A stretch of 64,000 nucleotides of DNA, from positions 310,001-374,000 of the forward strand of contig JANBRJ010000002.1 in assembly GCA_027577595.1 (NCBI GenBank), written 5' to 3'. The notes under the pieces are model-generated. The model was given only the letters and a program-made list of their open reading frames with translations, was not told the DNA's origin and did no database searches. The stretch is from Coemansia sp. RSA 487. Its lineage: Eukaryota; Kickxellomycota; Kickxellomycetes; Kickxellales; Kickxellaceae. The number at the start of each line of letters is the position of its first letter. The stretch's first letter is position 1. The position numbers and the translations under genes were made by a program. Below are positions 21,408-30,985 of the stretch, in pieces.

Positions 21408-22741
21408 GTTTAAGGATGTGGTTTATGCGTAACGCTTCAGAATATGTATACGATAAGCGTCGTCTAAACTGCTGCGAAAACGCGCATTCGAAAGGGGGAA
21501 TCAAACTAGGAATTAGCAACAAACAAAAGTTACAGCGGAATTATGTGTATGTGCTGAACGCGTATTTGAACAAATGATGCGCGGTCAAATTGAAAACAGA
21601 AGAGAATAAATGCTCAGTATAGTAGCAGAAAATGTGTATGGAAAGAAAGGTTGAGTTCGAATAATCGGCGACAAAGTTACAAACAATGGAAAACCCGATG
21701 GCAGAGACAACAAAGAGAAGAGATTATTTTGCTCGAAAAGTAAGGTTCTCAAAATATTTTCTCGTGTTGTTGTGTGTAAAAAGAATGCATCCCAATTTTT
21801 TTGAGACTGATGAGGCAAAAAAATGGAGTGGTGTCGCAAAAGCAACGCATGCATGCCATTCTCGCTTCTTGTTTGGGGTTTGGCTGAAATATCGACACGC
21901 TGCAACTGTTGCTGGTGGCAGCGGAGAGCGAACGGACACATACCTTTGGCGAGTTACCTGATGTTAGATGATGACCCGTGGATCAGCGGGGAGGCTTCTG
22001 GTTGTCGGAGCTGAATGCTGCCTGATATGGGCGACTGGTTTGCTCCTCTTTGCTGCCGTGCACTCTTGCAATAAAAGATAATAAACAATAATATATAGAT
22101 TGCAACAGAGTAGGAAGAAAGATCAGAACTAGAACTCGAGTGCTTGATATCTCGGCGTAGCTTGCTTCCCCTTTTATACCGCCGGTTGCAGGAGAGAATC
22201 AAACGTCTAAAGCACGACGACAGGCTGGCTGTGGGCTCACGGACACAATGTGCCAGTGAGTGTGCAGGTGCTGCGGGTCCGCTGAGCTTTACGATAGGGA
22301 CAGGAGAAGGGGAGGGAGAGCAGAGGAAACGGACGGCAGTACGCTTTTAGAACAACTGTTTCGTTCGCTCGGCAAAAACAAACAAATATTTGCAGAGCCA
22401 AAAGGGGGCCAATATGTCCAACAGCGACTGCGATCCCAGTTGTCTATCAGCTCTACTTCAGACAGCGACACTCTGTGCAGTAGCGCCAATGCCCTTGACC
22501 CCTCACGCCAAAACAAAGCTGCCAGTGAAAGAGCTTCATGCAATGCAGAACGCGTGTCCAACGCGTCCCGATGATCGTCTGTTGTTGTGCTTTCAAAAAA
22601 CTCTTGATCTCCACTGCGCGCGTTGTTTTTCATTATCTCTCCTCTGACTGCTGAAGAGATATCCCAAAGCTGCCTGTTTCTGAATGGGAGATGCCAGGGT
22701 GAAAATTTTTATTTTGACAAAAAGAAACAAGACCGAACCGG
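21408..22741. other. Intergenic, 1.33 kb, upstream of DBF4
   Basis: Holds the DBF4 promoter and the 3' flank of MPP6 (both minus). Open frames on both strands overlap at 22260-22633 (plus frame Ser-rich but without an ATG; minus frame of 114 codons with an ATG), and neither looks like a known protein. No repeat or RNA gene was seen. Confidence 0.4.
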
Positions 22742-23340
22742 TCACTCGTGCTTGCGCTTGAGCTGGCTGCTCCGCTCTCTCAGCGACTGCGGCGTCTGGG
22801 GTTTCGGAGATGCTTTGCCACTGGCGCTGCTAAGTTTGGATGGCCGCGGTGTTTTCGACTTCTCCGATCTGATCTGATCTTCAACAGCTTTCTGTACCGA
22901 TGCATCTTGTTCCGATTTCAATGCTTCCGCGTTTTGCTTGAATGAATTGAAAGACCGCCTACCCACGGCCGTATCATTGGCAGCCAACGCGCTTTCGGAC
23001 GGCATCTTGAGATAGCTTGTCTCGTAGATGACCTGTACCTTGGGCCGCTCTTCGGATACAACGTCGTTCGAATATACTGCTCGCCAGTGCGACTCATCGA
23101 TCATTTTCCTTTCAAGCTTTTTCTCGGCATCCGCCTTCGCCCTGTCCGCCGACCGCTGCATAAACTACATTATACATGGATTCGTATTAAATCGTTTTTG
23201 TATTTTGAGCTTGTTTCTGTGTGCACCTTTTCGCTTTGTATTGTCTAAAACAGAAGCCCTCATACCTTCATTGTTTGCAGCTTTGTTGAGAGCCGCCTGT
23301 CGTCTGTCGCTAGCTCCGTCGATTTTGCTTCTGATGACAT
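22742..23340 (-). CDS. MPP6: MPP6-like RNA exosome cofactor, two exons
   Basis: Exon 1 is 23266-23340 and exon 2 is 22742-23155. They are joined in phase 0 across a 110-bp intron (5' site AAG/GTATGA, 3' site TTTATGCAG), giving 162 residues. The match to M-phase phosphoprotein 6 is a pattern along the N-terminal half: LSTKLQTMKR (family LS-x-LLxMKFMxR), a Lys/Glu helix, IDESHW (family SEEHW), and GRRSFNSF (family GRMSFxGF). The C-terminal part is Lys/Ser-rich, ending in KRKHE. MPP6 tethers the Mtr4 helicase to the nuclear exosome for RNA decay and 5.8S rRNA maturation. Without the first exon the conserved LSTKL..MK motif would be missed. The gene is divergent from malonyl-CoA decarboxylase. 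Moderately sure because the family is short and variable. Confidence 0.7.
23156..23265 (-). other. Intron of MPP6
   Basis: A 110-bp GT-AG intron inferred from the phase-0 junction that unites the two halves of the MPP6 pattern. It contains an in-frame stop directly after the 5' site (GTA TGA), so it must be removed. Confidence 0.65.
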
Positions 23341-23766
23341 CTTTCTGGTTAACCAGTTGACGTGGTATCTATATATATATCTATAATTTAGTGCTGGATT
23401 TAAGCAGGTGCTGGACTTTAAGAATTGGGTAACGCTATCTTGAGAACCGCCTGATCGTGTGCACATGGCAAATCGCAAGTGTTAATTGGCATACTCGACA
23501 AAAGGTGATTTCCTTGTGTATAATGGGGTATACCTCTATGCGTCACATGCCCATGATATTGGTGCACAAAAGCTGAGCGTGGAGCTGCCAGACACAAATA
23601 TTTCTTCACTTTCTTCCTAACGACTTTTAAATTGAATCAAGAGAAATTTCAAAAAAGAAACCACAGAGCAAACTCGCAGAATACATTCGTTTTTATCTTT
23701 ATCTTCCTTTTCCTGTTACTTTAATCTGCAACTATCATTCCCTGCACGCGACATCCCTATCTGGCT
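23341..23766. other. Divergent promoter of MPP6 and malonyl-CoA decarboxylase
   Basis: 426 bp between two divergent starts. It has a (TA)n-like stretch at 23370-23385 near the MPP6 side and a pyrimidine-rich leader (TTTTATCTTTATCTTCC) before the decarboxylase. Confidence 0.5.
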
Positions 23767-25446
23767 ATGTCTGTGAAGAAACAGGGTTTATTGCTGTCCA
23801 GCCTACGAACGATACACACGCTTGGAACACGCAGACACAAGAATATAACTACAATACCAAAAAGCATGCTCAGCCCAGCTGTTCCTCTGGATGCCTTGAT
23901 CCATACCAGTTCTTACTGGCAGAAAGGCGCACCTACTATGCGCGACGGATCCGAGCTGAGCCAGCCTCTTGAACCGGCAAACGTTCGTGCCTTCTGGGAC
24001 AATCTCCATCACGAAGACGAGACCAACAGGCCCGTAGTGACTAATGCACAACAGGATTCTGGGCTGATGGGCATTGCAAAGCAGCGCGGGCTCGTTTCCA
24101 CAATCATCCACAAGAAGGACCACAAGGGCGCCGTCATGCTTGGACTATACACACAGCGTCTGTGCGATGTATATGAAAGAATTGGCCAGCACGCCCGCGT
24201 TGTCTTTTTGCAAATGCTTTCGCGCGAGTTCTGTGCGACCAAGGGGCGCGCGCAAGAGTCGGCCAGAAAATACCTAGACAGCATTGCGCAGTCTAGCGAT
24301 CCGGCTCAGAGTGCACTTTTGGCACGCAGTCTTCGCGACGATCTCACACCACAGTACACTGAGCTGTTCGATCAAATAAACCGACTTCCAGGCGGCTTTG
24401 CATTTCTGGTACACATGCGAGCAGATATGCTTGCGCAGATACGCAAAGACCGCGACGATATGGCGCTCAGAGCAATGAGTGATGGGCTGATGAAAAAGCT
24501 CGAAACATGGATCATCGGCACTCTGGATCTCAAGCGCATTACGTGGAACTCACCGGCATACACAATAGAAAGGCTCGGTCAGTACGAGTCGGTCCATGCA
24601 GTAAAATCGTGGCTCGATGTAAAGCGCAGGCTTGGAAACGGCCGCAGGTGCTTTGGATTCTTCCACCGTAGCGTGCCGATGGAGCCGCTGGTCTTTGTTT
24701 GGGTTGCGCTGACAAACGAGATCTCAGGAGATGTACAGGGCATTTTGCAAGAGCGCGAGCCCACAAGCGCGCTTGGTGAGAACTCGGCCAAATGCGCTAT
24801 TTTCTACTCGATCAACTCGCAGCCTGGTCTTTCGGGAGTGGACTTGGGAAACTTTCTAATAAAACGCGTGGTTGCTGTGCTGCGGGCCGAACTTCCAAAC
24901 GTCAATGTCTTTTGCACTCTTTCACCAATGCCGCGGTTCCGTGCGTGGCTCGATCAATGGCTTACGCAAGAATGTCTTGCCTCTCCGCCCAAAGAAATAT
25001 CCATCGATACGAAGACACGAGATACGCTGTTATCAAGAGTACCCGATGTGACTACCTGGACTGCTGCATTGAAGCACATTATCGACAGCCACGGCTGGAC
25101 AAGCGACCAGCAAACCTTAGATGCTATGGAACCAGTTGTTCGCGCACTGGGCGCACACTACCTAGTCAATGTCAAACGGGGAAAGGTCAATTCCGCGTTC
25201 GACCCTGTAGCAAACTTCCACTTGCGTAACGGTGCATGTCTTCATCGTGTCAACTGGCGCGGAAACACCTCCTACAGCGGACTGCGCCAGTCACTTGGCC
25301 TGATGTGCAACTATAACTATGTCTTGGATAGGATCGAGGACAACAACGAAAACTATGTTCGTGATGGGACAATTGCTCTGTCTGGAAATGATCCTTACAT
25401 AGCTGCGGCCATGATGTCCTTTCCGTCTGTATCTGCCAAGCTCTAG
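23767..25446 (+). CDS. Malonyl-CoA decarboxylase
   Basis: The 559-residue protein belongs to the malonyl-CoA decarboxylase family, which turns malonyl-CoA into acetyl-CoA and CO2 and so removes the inhibitor of fatty acid import and oxidation. Seen: helical N-terminal domain to about residue 245, then the catalytic acetyltransferase-like domain with RRCFGFFHRSVPMEPLVFVW, FYSINSQPGLSGVDLGNFLIK, CTLSPMP with S386, and NFHLRNGA with H485; the last two correspond to the catalytic Ser and His of the human enzyme. The C-terminus is AKL, a peroxisomal PTS1 variant of SKL. The first 40 residues are basic and hydroxylated without acidic residues, resembling a mitochondrial presequence, so dual targeting is plausible. 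Intronless. Confidence 0.93.
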   Translation: MSVKKQGLLLSSLRTIHTLGTRRHKNITTIPKSMLSPAVPLDALIHTSSYWQKGAPTMRDGSELSQPLEPANVRAFWDNLHHEDETNRPVVTNAQQDSGLMGIAKQRGLVSTIIHKKDHKGAVMLGLYTQRLCDVYERIGQHARVVFLQMLSREFCATKGRAQESARKYLDSIAQSSDPAQSALLARSLRDDLTPQYTELFDQINRLPGGFAFLVHMRADMLAQIRKDRDDMALRAMSDGLMKKLETWIIGTLDLKRITWNSPAYTIERLGQYESVHAVKSWLDVKRRLGNGRRCFGFFHRSVPMEPLVFVWVALTNEISGDVQGILQEREPTSALGENSAKCAIFYSINSQPGLSGVDLGNFLIKRVVAVLRAELPNVNVFCTLSPMPRFRAWLDQWLTQECLASPPKEISIDTKTRDTLLSRVPDVTTWTAALKHIIDSHGWTSDQQTLDAMEPVVRALGAHYLVNVKRGKVNSAFDPVANFHLRNGACLHRVNWRGNTSYSGLRQSLGLMCNYNYVLDRIEDNNENYVRDGTIALSGNDPYIAAAMMSFPSVSAKL

Positions 25447-25793
25447 AGTTGCTTCAACTCGTCAATGGGTTTATACATTTGTGCAATCTGAAACCACATC
25501 AGCACCATCAGCCATCATGTGATTTTGGCCACAAGTATAAATTTGCTGTGGGTTTGGCTCTGGTTTTGGACAGAACCTTGGCTCGTGCTCCATATGCGAA
25601 CCGCCCCATTCAACAGCCTCCATGCAGTACTTTAACGTGTTTCTCCAGCTCCATTATATCTTTTTTGGTGCACTTGTATAGATATTTTTGTAACCCTATA
25701 TTGGGGCTTGTTTGTGCCTTTTTATCGTTTTGGACCTCCATCTATACACAAAAGTACTGTCTGTGCAGATATCAAGCAGTTTCGACGAAAAAA
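25447..25793. other. Intergenic, 347 bp
   Basis: 3' flank of the decarboxylase and promoter/leader of the following nuclease. The nuclease frame is open through here, but the translated upstream sequence has no family similarity, and the ATG at 25794 sits in an A-rich context (GACGAAAAAAATG). Confidence 0.5.
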
Positions 25794-27098
25794 ATGGTCA
25801 GGATTCCAAATGCATGCGCGAAAAGGACATGGCTTGAGGTTGCCAAGAACCTACCTTCTTCAGAAAAGGACTTGCTGACAGTCATGTCCTACAACATTCT
25901 GTGCCAAACTCTCATTAAACGAATCCGCTATCCGTATGCAAGCAAGGGGAGCCTCAAATGGAAAAGCCGTAGAAACACTCTGCTTAACGAGTTGGAGTAC
26001 TGGTGTGCCGACGTTGTATGCCTTCAGGAGATGGGAATCAACCACTGGAACGAAGACTTTGATCGCTTTTTTAATGCGAATGGATACAAATCACGGTTTT
26101 TCTTCAATATTTTCAAGTCACATGGCGTGACCATTTCTTGGAAAAGCAAGCAGTTTCACATTATCGACGAGCTGAATGTTTCTATGGACCGGTCGGCGGA
26201 AGTGTGCGGCGAGTCTTTGAGTACGCAGAACGTAGCACTTGTTGTTGTCTTGCGCAGGGGGCCTGAACCAGGCAGTGCGGGTGCTTCATCGACGGAAACG
26301 GGCACTGAAGAACAAATTAATACTTTCGGAAAAGCTCCTGGGGTGATTATATCCAACACCCATTTGTATTGGCTCCCAGGAGGCTGCTATGAGCGCCTAC
26401 AGCAGCAGATTGTACTACTAAGAGGCGTAAAGGCTATGCAGCAGAAGTACCCGGGATTTCCTGTCATCTCTTGCGGGGATTTCAACACTACCCCTGATGA
26501 CGCAGGATATGATCTGCTGACAAAGCCGCGACCTGTAGAGCTAAACGAGTGGCAGCTAGATAACCTTCTCCCGCGCACTCTAGAGGACGATGACCATGCT
26601 GAAGACGATGATCCGGACAACAAGGACGACAAAACGGTGCCAAAAGGGGTTTTCGGTGGATCAAATAACGCAGAGCCTCTCCCAAAGAGCTATGCCGATA
26701 TCACCGCTTCTCCATTTGATGAGGAAGGTGCTAGGATAAAGAGGATCAAGCTGGAGGAACAAGAGCGCAAGCTGGAGGAGCAAATGAAAGTAGATACTGA
26801 GCGGGTACGAAAGCTTGTTTCTACCATCCAGCGAGACTATGAGCCGCTTAAGAGCTGCTACAGTACTTACACCGATCTTGATAGTGCCTATCGCACAGAA
26901 CAGTGGCAAGGCGAACCGATATTCACCAACTATACCGACTGGAAAGGAACTCTAGACTATATATTTTTCACATCCGGCTCTGGTATTTCTTTACGCGAGG
27001 TCCTTTCGCTCCCTGAAGAAAAGCGCATGAAGCCTGGTTTGCCCAACGATACCTTCCCTAGCGATCATGTCTCCTTGATTGCGCGCTTTGACTTTTAA
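25794..27098 (+). CDS. Ccr4/Ngl-type endonuclease-exonuclease-phosphatase protein
   Basis: The 434-residue protein has the Mg-dependent EEP nuclease fold used by Ccr4, Ngl and Angel proteins, which trim RNA 3' ends. Catalytic residues are visible: N34 in MSYNILC, E79 in CLQEM, D229 and N231 in GDFNTTPD, and D424/H425 in SDHVSL. There is no LRR domain, so it is not Ccr4 itself. The Ngl2-like arrangement (role in 5.8S rRNA 3' end formation in yeast) is the closest I can suggest. An acidic and then Lys/Glu coiled-coil insertion lies at about residues 255-345 between the third and fourth motifs. The ATG at 25794 is chosen over the longer open frame because the family-like sequence begins there. 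Confidence 0.85.
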   Translation: MVRIPNACAKRTWLEVAKNLPSSEKDLLTVMSYNILCQTLIKRIRYPYASKGSLKWKSRRNTLLNELEYWCADVVCLQEMGINHWNEDFDRFFNANGYKSRFFFNIFKSHGVTISWKSKQFHIIDELNVSMDRSAEVCGESLSTQNVALVVVLRRGPEPGSAGASSTETGTEEQINTFGKAPGVIISNTHLYWLPGGCYERLQQQIVLLRGVKAMQQKYPGFPVISCGDFNTTPDDAGYDLLTKPRPVELNEWQLDNLLPRTLEDDDHAEDDDPDNKDDKTVPKGVFGGSNNAEPLPKSYADITASPFDEEGARIKRIKLEEQERKLEEQMKVDTERVRKLVSTIQRDYEPLKSCYSTYTDLDSAYRTEQWQGEPIFTNYTDWKGTLDYIFFTSGSGISLREVLSLPEEKRMKPGLPNDTFPSDHVSLIARFDF

Positions 27099-27257
27099 CT
27101 GTTGTATCTAACTGTCGTCGACATTTCGCTTACACTTTTTGTGATTAGATGTGATTTGTCAAAGCAGATTTACGATTGAAAAAGGTGTGCAACAAAGTCA
27201 CAGCAACCAATATGCTGCATAAAAAAACCAGGCTATCTGTTATCAATTCCTTTCTTT

Positions 27258-27318
27258 CCTTCCTTCGTCCTGACTCCTCGCTCTTTTCCTTCCTTCATTC
27301 TGACTCCTCGCTCTTTTC
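27258..27318. repeat. Imperfect 30-bp tandem duplication in pyrimidine-rich leader
   Basis: Two copies of a CT-rich 30-bp unit containing TGACTCCTCGCTCTTTTC lie 30 bp apart, about 60-120 bp upstream of the NPT1 ATG. The TGACTC core resembles a Gcn4/AP-1-type bZIP site, present twice. This is a resemblance only. Confidence 0.75.
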
Positions 27319-27378
27319 ATTTTTCTCTTATTGATTGTTTTAATTTAGAAATATATTTGAACTTTCTCTTATCACGTC

Positions 27379-28605
27379 ATGCAGAATATCGAGGAATGTG
27401 CACCACACTCAATACTCGATCAGGATTTGTACAAGTTCTGCATGCAGCAGGCAGTTTTGGAACACTATCCAGATGTTGAAGTTGAATATGGATTTATTAA
27501 CCGTGATCGATCAACAAAGTTCACCAAAGAATCATTTGCATGGCTTCAGCACAAGATATCAGAGCTATCCAGCTTAGTTGCGACCAGCGAAGACATAGCG
27601 TATTTGAGGACAGCCTGTCCTTACCTATCGCCAGAGTATTTGGATTATTTGTCGCAGTTCAGATTCAATCCTGCAGCCGAAGTGTCGTGTGAGCTGAACA
27701 AGAATACGGGCTCGCTAGATCTGCGGATCAAGGGGAAATGGTGCCAGGTTATTCTTTACGAGATCATCTTGTTGGCACTTGTTTCGGAGTCGTACTACAA
27801 ATTCGTTGATATGGATTGGGGCTACAACGGCCAAAAAGAAAAGATAATGGCCAAGAGCGCCGCGCTTGTTTCAGCAGGGTGCAGGTTTGCAGAATTCGGC
27901 ACAAGACGGAGACGAGACTTTAAGACGCAGGATATTGTGATGTCTGGCCTTTTGGAGGCTTCCACAAAGTCTCCTGGCTATCTAAGCGGAACTTCAAATG
28001 TATATCTGGCGCGTAAATACAAGGTTCCCCCTGTCGGAACCGTAGGGCATGAATGGACAATGGGAATTGCAGCCCTGGAGGGCACCTACGAAAACGGAAA
28101 CAGCTTGGCTCTGAATATGTGGCAAGCAACATTCAACGGCAGCCTAGGCATAGCGTTGACAGATACATTTGGCACAGAGGCCTTCTTTGCAAACTTTGAC
28201 CACAAACTTGCGTCAAGTTATGACGGGATTCGCCACGACTCTGGCGACCCTATAAAGTTTGTTGAGTCTGTCTACAAACATTACAGGCATCTTGGTATCG
28301 ACCCCTCGACAAAGGTTATTGTGTTCTCAGATAGCCTGAATCCCGACATAGCTATTCACATCAAAAAACATTGCGAACAATATGCAATGAAGTGTTCTTT
28401 TGGTATCGGGACAAATTTCACGAACGACTTCAGTAGAATCTCGGACCAGTCAATGAAAAGCAAGGCAGTAAATATTGTGATCAAGCTCCTCCGGTGTGAT
28501 GATAAACCTTGCGTCAAGCTAAGCGATGTAAAAACAAAGCACACTGGAGATATTGCCGAAGTAAACCGTGCTCAGATAGAATTAGGGCTACATGATGGTG
28601 AATGA
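27379..28605 (+). CDS. NPT1: Nicotinate phosphoribosyltransferase
   Basis: The 408-residue enzyme joins nicotinic acid to PRPP, forming nicotinate mononucleotide in the NAD salvage (Preiss-Handler) pathway. Family signatures in order: ILDQDLYKFCMQQAVL at the N-terminus, FGTRRRRDFKTQ, SNVYLARKY, GTVGHEW with the probable phospho-histidine H224, the PRPP-binding region YDGIRHDSGDP, VFSDSLNPD, FGIGTNFTNDF, and the C-terminal NIVIKLLRCD...KLSDVK. Length is slightly under the usual 420-430. It follows the nuclease gene on the same strand, separated by 280 bp. The start is the ATG in CACGTCATGCAG. Intronless and apparently intact. Confidence 0.95.
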   Translation: MQNIEECAPHSILDQDLYKFCMQQAVLEHYPDVEVEYGFINRDRSTKFTKESFAWLQHKISELSSLVATSEDIAYLRTACPYLSPEYLDYLSQFRFNPAAEVSCELNKNTGSLDLRIKGKWCQVILYEIILLALVSESYYKFVDMDWGYNGQKEKIMAKSAALVSAGCRFAEFGTRRRRDFKTQDIVMSGLLEASTKSPGYLSGTSNVYLARKYKVPPVGTVGHEWTMGIAALEGTYENGNSLALNMWQATFNGSLGIALTDTFGTEAFFANFDHKLASSYDGIRHDSGDPIKFVESVYKHYRHLGIDPSTKVIVFSDSLNPDIAIHIKKHCEQYAMKCSFGIGTNFTNDFSRISDQSMKSKAVNIVIKLLRCDDKPCVKLSDVKTKHTGDIAEVNRAQIELGLHDGE

Positions 28606-29004
28606 AACCAAATTAATGATACCTTTCTCCCTGCACACGCTTTTCGACATTTCTATTTTTCTCATGTCGATGATATAGAGTTTATTAAATATCCATGCGA
28701 ATACAGTAAGATTTTTGGGAAAATTCCGAGATGCTGCTGGATGGTCTCTAAGACGTCCTATATGCCCGGTTAAAGAGTAGCTTGCGCCAACCTCATGTCT
28801 ATAGGAATTAAATCATGACTAGATGCCTTTACGAAGCCTGCCATTTTTTGGTACACCACGATGGTTATTTTTCGCAGCCCAGCCTCACCAGTCCTGGTTC
28901 GCGGCCAGCAGGGAACCCATCAGCCACACCGCTTATCCTTATTTGCTTCTTCTTCATCGGCTGTCGTCGTCGTCCTGGATGTTTGAACTTTCTTCCTTAT
29001 CTAT
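28606..29004. other. Convergent intergenic, 399 bp
   Basis: 3' flank of NPT1 (plus) and of the small minus-strand gene at 29005. It contains a (TATC)n-like short run at 28999-29010 at the edge of that gene. No other feature seen. Confidence 0.45.
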
Positions 29005-29319
29005 CTATCTCTCGTTCCTCGCTAGCCATCTATCTTTCACATACGCCAGGTGCTTCCTGTACGCCAGCTGTAGTACAGATTGTACCATGGCGGTCATCGG
29101 GTCTCGTGCCATCTGCTGATGTAAATGCATGCCCCGTCGTAGGGCCTCGAAGGCGTTCCCCCTGTTCGCTTGCGTTATGCCCACCATGGGTTTCCGCTTA
29201 CGCACATACTCACCAGTCCACGCAGCTACTGCGCTTCGTATCTGCGGTGCTGGCAGCTCCAGATCTCCTATCGTACACCCGATGTCACTACAAAAATTTA
29301 AGCAAGGAGGAAAAACCAT
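29005..29319 (-). CDS. Hypothetical small basic protein (104 residues)
   Basis: The minus-strand frame starts at an ATG with a strong context (ACTCACAATGG) and has a credible protein composition after residue 18: LELPAPQIRSAVAAW, then a basic helix EYVRKRKPM and a helical C-terminus rich in Arg, Gln and Leu ending RWLARNER. The opposite strand is also open, but its translation is Ser/Cys/Pro-rich and looks like a shadow. The N-terminal 16 residues are odd for this frame, and TTTTTGTAG at about 29293-29301 could be a 3' splice site, so the first residues may belong to an intron and an upstream exon may be missing. Family not recognised. Confidence 0.4.
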   Translation of the reverse strand: MVFPPCLNFCSDIGCTIGDLELPAPQIRSAVAAWTGEYVRKRKPMVGITQANRGNAFEALRRGMHLHQQMARDPMTAMVQSVLQLAYRKHLAYVKDRWLARNER

Positions 29320-30985
29320 TGTGAGTGTACATTGGTAAAAGCGAGCATATTTTTGGTCAAGTGGGAAGAAGTGGCGATGCTGTGTGTAGGACAGCAGTGA
29401 CGAGTGCTAGAAAGAAGCGTTGGCGTTGTACGTTTAAAATAGAAGCGAAGAGCGCAAGTAAACAATGATATAAACAAGAGACGGGTTGTAGAATTAGCAC
29501 TTTGTAAACGCTGAATAAAACCAAGCAAAATACAGCATTAAATATCAATAAAAGCTCACCTAGAGCAAACATCTCACCATGCTCACCCAGCGGTCATAGC
29601 CAAAAGGGCTCTCACACCAGCCCTAAAGTCCCAACTGAGGACAGCGACGCATAGCCCGGAAAAGTTGCAGGAGTTGACTACATAAGGGCATGAGCATCGC
29701 TGAAAGGATTTTGTGTGGACAAAATAAAATGTCTAGAACGACCTATTAGTGAAACGGCAAGAATAGTGAGAATAGTTGCTTAGCAACTAGACAAGTATAT
29801 TCACAACCGCGTTTTACAGGTACTAACCTTTAAACATCATTTGTGTAAATGTATCGTTTACTTGTACTCTGTAAGCTTTTCACATTCAAGCATCGTCAGA
29901 GCAACAAGGTAAATGAATTCTGCTTTTAAAAAAAACTGGACATGCTTCAATCAATATATAGATTCAAGCAAAGTGTCTCTAAGCATCATTTTCATTGTTT
30001 TCACTCTACAAGCAAGTGGCATTGTCCACACTAGCTCCTAGCTAGAAAACTGGTGGGTCCAGTACCACGCAAGCAATAGTATTTTTTGATATATAGATTT
30101 CTATTTCAATATTTCCTAATAGACCAAATCAAAACAAAAAGTCTAAAACTTGAGAAAACCGTCGATTTTTGAAACATTTTGTGAATATGGCTTAAAACGG
30201 CTGCACGTGATTAAAACCACAGACTCCAAAAACCACAAAATAATTCATGCTTTCCTCAGGGCAGTAATGGCATTTCCCCGCACTACAAAAATGTTTGAAT
30301 ATTTTTCTCAGCTCTGATTTTGCGGAGATGGTGACAGATTTTGCAATTTGCTACTATATAAATAGATGAATAAATTCTGGAGTGTGAGTTTGTGCCCATT
30401 TATTATAAAATTATTCATTGAGCGAAATTAGACCCGCGGCTGTGTTATTGAGAATATTAAAGAAATTAAAATCAGTTTGTTGGACAACAAAAATATCACA
30501 TTCTCCACCAAAGCGCACCGAATATTTTGGAGTTCACACGTACAGAGAGTATATGAATATTCCATACTACTGTTCGTGTAAACAGGTTTAATACTATGAA
30601 TAAATGGGGAGTAATCAATGCACATATTACCAATTCATACCGTCACGCCAACTGAATGATCCATATCTGTGGATATGAAGACATTGCAACCAGCAGAGTT
30701 CGTTGAAGAAATTCAATGGCTGTCACCGATTATATCATCGCGTCATACTTAAGAGCCGCGGTCTACCTTTTCCATCTGGATGGCCAAAGCAAGCATTACT
30801 CTTTGTTAAATGTCCTTTATATTATACGCTTGCTTTGGCATTGTTCTTGTTAGCATCACATTGCCTGTCATTTGCACTTGCTACTGATATTAAATAACTT
30901 AATATTCAATACATCGTAAACCCTCGTCTAGAGATTTCTGTTTGTCTTTTTGGTCGAATAGCATTGTTCAAATTAATATCTCAAA
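29320..30985. other. Intergenic, 1.67 kb, AT-rich
   Basis: No supported gene. AT-rich with many stops on both strands. The last 100 bp form the promoter/leader of the secreted protein at 30986. No tRNA, repeat array or transposon relic was recognised. Confidence 0.45.

Noticed and set aside
22260-22633. Overlapping frames on both strands upstream of DBF4
   Set aside because: The plus frame lacks an ATG and the minus frame resembles nothing known; they exclude each other.
25449-25793. N-terminal extension of the Ngl-type nuclease by 115 codons
   Set aside because: The extension begins at a non-ATG codon and is a Cys/His/Phe-rich shadow, while the ATG at 25794 has good context and starts the conserved part.
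28815-29324. 169-codon plus-strand frame near the 3' end of NPT1
   Set aside because: Ser/Cys/Pro-rich shadow of the more protein-like minus-strand frame at 29005-29319.
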